The notes under the pieces were generated by a model. It was given only the letters and a program-made list of their open reading frames with translations. It ran no database searches and had not been told where the DNA came from. From Planctomycetaceae bacterium (GTDB taxonomy: Bacteria > Planctomycetota > Planctomycetia > Pirellulales > Pirellulaceae): 5,866 nt of DNA. Location: contig DTSG01000025.1 in the NCBI GenBank assembly GCA_012965455.1, positions 1 to 5,866 of the forward strand. Reading direction: 5' to 3'. This document shows positions 5,451-5,866 of this stretch, piece after piece. The stretch's first letter is position 1, and each line of letters starts with the position of its first letter. Position numbers and translations under genes: made by a program.

Positions 5451-5866
5451 GGACACTCTTAATAACACCTCGCCGCGGCCACCATCTATCATGTCACCAT
5501 GGTGCAAATCGTAAGTCGAATCAACGGCACTATCTGCAACGGGAAACCCAAGGGCTTTAAGATTACGCAACAACAGCTGCATAAATTCGGGTTGATACCG
5601 ACAAGAGTATTTAAAACTTGGCAACAACGGTGGGTGATCCGCTCCCATAAATACAATGCTCCCCCGCCGCATCGCAGCTCCGTGACGAATCCCGGACTCA
5701 CCAAACAACATAATCGTACCAGCACGCATGTTAAATCCGATTAAGTCGCCCGCCTTACCGGCAACCGCAATCAATCCCCGCCGCATCGTCAATCCAAGTT
5801 CATTGCCAACATCACCGTGAACTAAAATCGTGCCACGATTCATACCGATCAAACTACCACGATAGC
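5448..5866 (-). CDS. fhcC: Formylmethanofuran dehydrogenase / formyltransferase-hydrolase subunit C, 3' part
   Basis: FhcC (archaeal FwdC/FmdC homologue) is part of the FhcABCD formyltransferase/hydrolase complex, which releases formate from the tetrahydromethanopterin-linked C1 pathway in bacteria. The frame is still open at the right edge (residues YRGSLIGMNRG), so the start is outside; about 138 C-terminal residues are visible of a protein usually near 260-270. The first part is a right-handed beta-helix-type repeat of 19-residue units, G-x-x-M-x-x-G-x-I-x-x-x-G, seen as LIGMNRGTILVHG, LGLTMRRGLIAVAG, IGFNMRAGTIMLFG and GAAMRRGSIVFMG. The same fold forms the C-terminal domain of glutamate synthase. 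The tail, from HPPLLPSFKY through YDLHHGDMIDGGRGEVLLR, matches the FwdC C-terminus rather than glutamate synthase. The gene converges on moeA2 with 20 bp between stops. The other fhc subunits would be expected beyond the right edge if it ends an operon. The subfamily call is good; the bacterial name fhcC assumes a bacterial host. Confidence 0.87.
   Translation of the reverse strand, partial: YRGSLIGMNRGTILVHGDVGNELGLTMRRGLIAVAGKAGDLIGFNMRAGTIMLFGESGIRHGAAMRRGSIVFMGADHPPLLPSFKYSCRYQPEFMQLLLRNLKALGFPVADSAVDSTYDLHHGDMIDGGRGEVLLRVS
5662..5788. repeat. 13-bp direct repeat marking fhcC beta-helix units
   Basis: CCCCGCCGCATCG occurs at 5662-5674 and again at 5776-5788, exactly 114 bp apart, which is two 19-residue units. 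On the reverse strand both copies cover the codons for Met-Arg-Arg-Gly. The DNA identity follows the protein repeat and suggests unit duplication or shared codon choice; no separate DNA function is implied. Confidence 0.7.

Noticed and set aside
5499..5744. Plus-strand open frame of 81 codons after moeA2
   Set aside because: Lies opposite the clearly repetitive, conserved fhcC coding sequence and has no motif of its own.
5448..5852. Reading fhcC as a short complete gene starting at the TTG at 5850-5852
   Set aside because: The frame stays open to the window edge with matching repeat residues (YRGS) upstream, and the family is about twice this length; the gene is truncated by the edge.

Overview
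The window looks like chromosomal DNA of a bacterium, most likely a planctomycete. The main clue is the reverse-strand gene at the right edge, which encodes the C-terminal half of formylmethanofuran dehydrogenase / formyltransferase-hydrolase subunit C. In bacteria this protein belongs to the tetrahydromethanopterin-linked C1 pathway, found mainly in planctomycetes and methylotrophic proteobacteria. Supporting clues are a short Hsp70 paralogue, base composition that looks close to balanced by eye, and the lack of a recognisable Shine-Dalgarno sequence before any of the three complete genes. The lineage is an inference; no marker gene is present.

Layout from left to right: (i) 1-634 (+), the 3' part of trpD (anthranilate phosphoribosyltransferase), cut by the window edge; (ii) a 58-bp AT-rich gap containing a perfect 6-bp inverted repeat, a plausible promoter/operator region; (iii) 693-2234 (+), a 513-residue Hsp70-family ATPase with an intact nucleotide-binding domain, a diverged linker and no C-terminal helical lid; (iv) 2257-3504 (+), a 415-residue MoeA; (v) 3508-5427 (+), a second, very different MoeA of 639 residues fused to a molybdate-binding-protein-like (PBP-like) domain; (vi) a 20-bp convergent gap; (vii) 5448-5866 (-), the 3' part of fhcC. 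There is no tRNA, rRNA, CRISPR array or mobile element, and no gene-free stretch longer than 58 bp.

The hsp70-like gene and the two moeA genes are closely spaced (22 bp and 3 bp) and probably form one transcription unit. The two MoeA proteins would act at the last step of molybdenum (or tungsten) cofactor synthesis, metal insertion into adenylylated molybdopterin. Their active-site deviations are partly complementary: the first lacks the KPGKP lysine but keeps PGNPVS and a late arginine, while the second keeps KPGKP but has PGFPTS and lacks that arginine. The two reading frames are also in phase, separated only by TAA-GTC. The pair is the most interesting part of the window: a possible heterodimeric or division-of-labour metal insertase, with one partner carrying an oxyanion-sensing domain. 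Its position next to a gene for a complex evolutionarily derived from a Mo/W enzyme is suggestive, but no functional link is shown.
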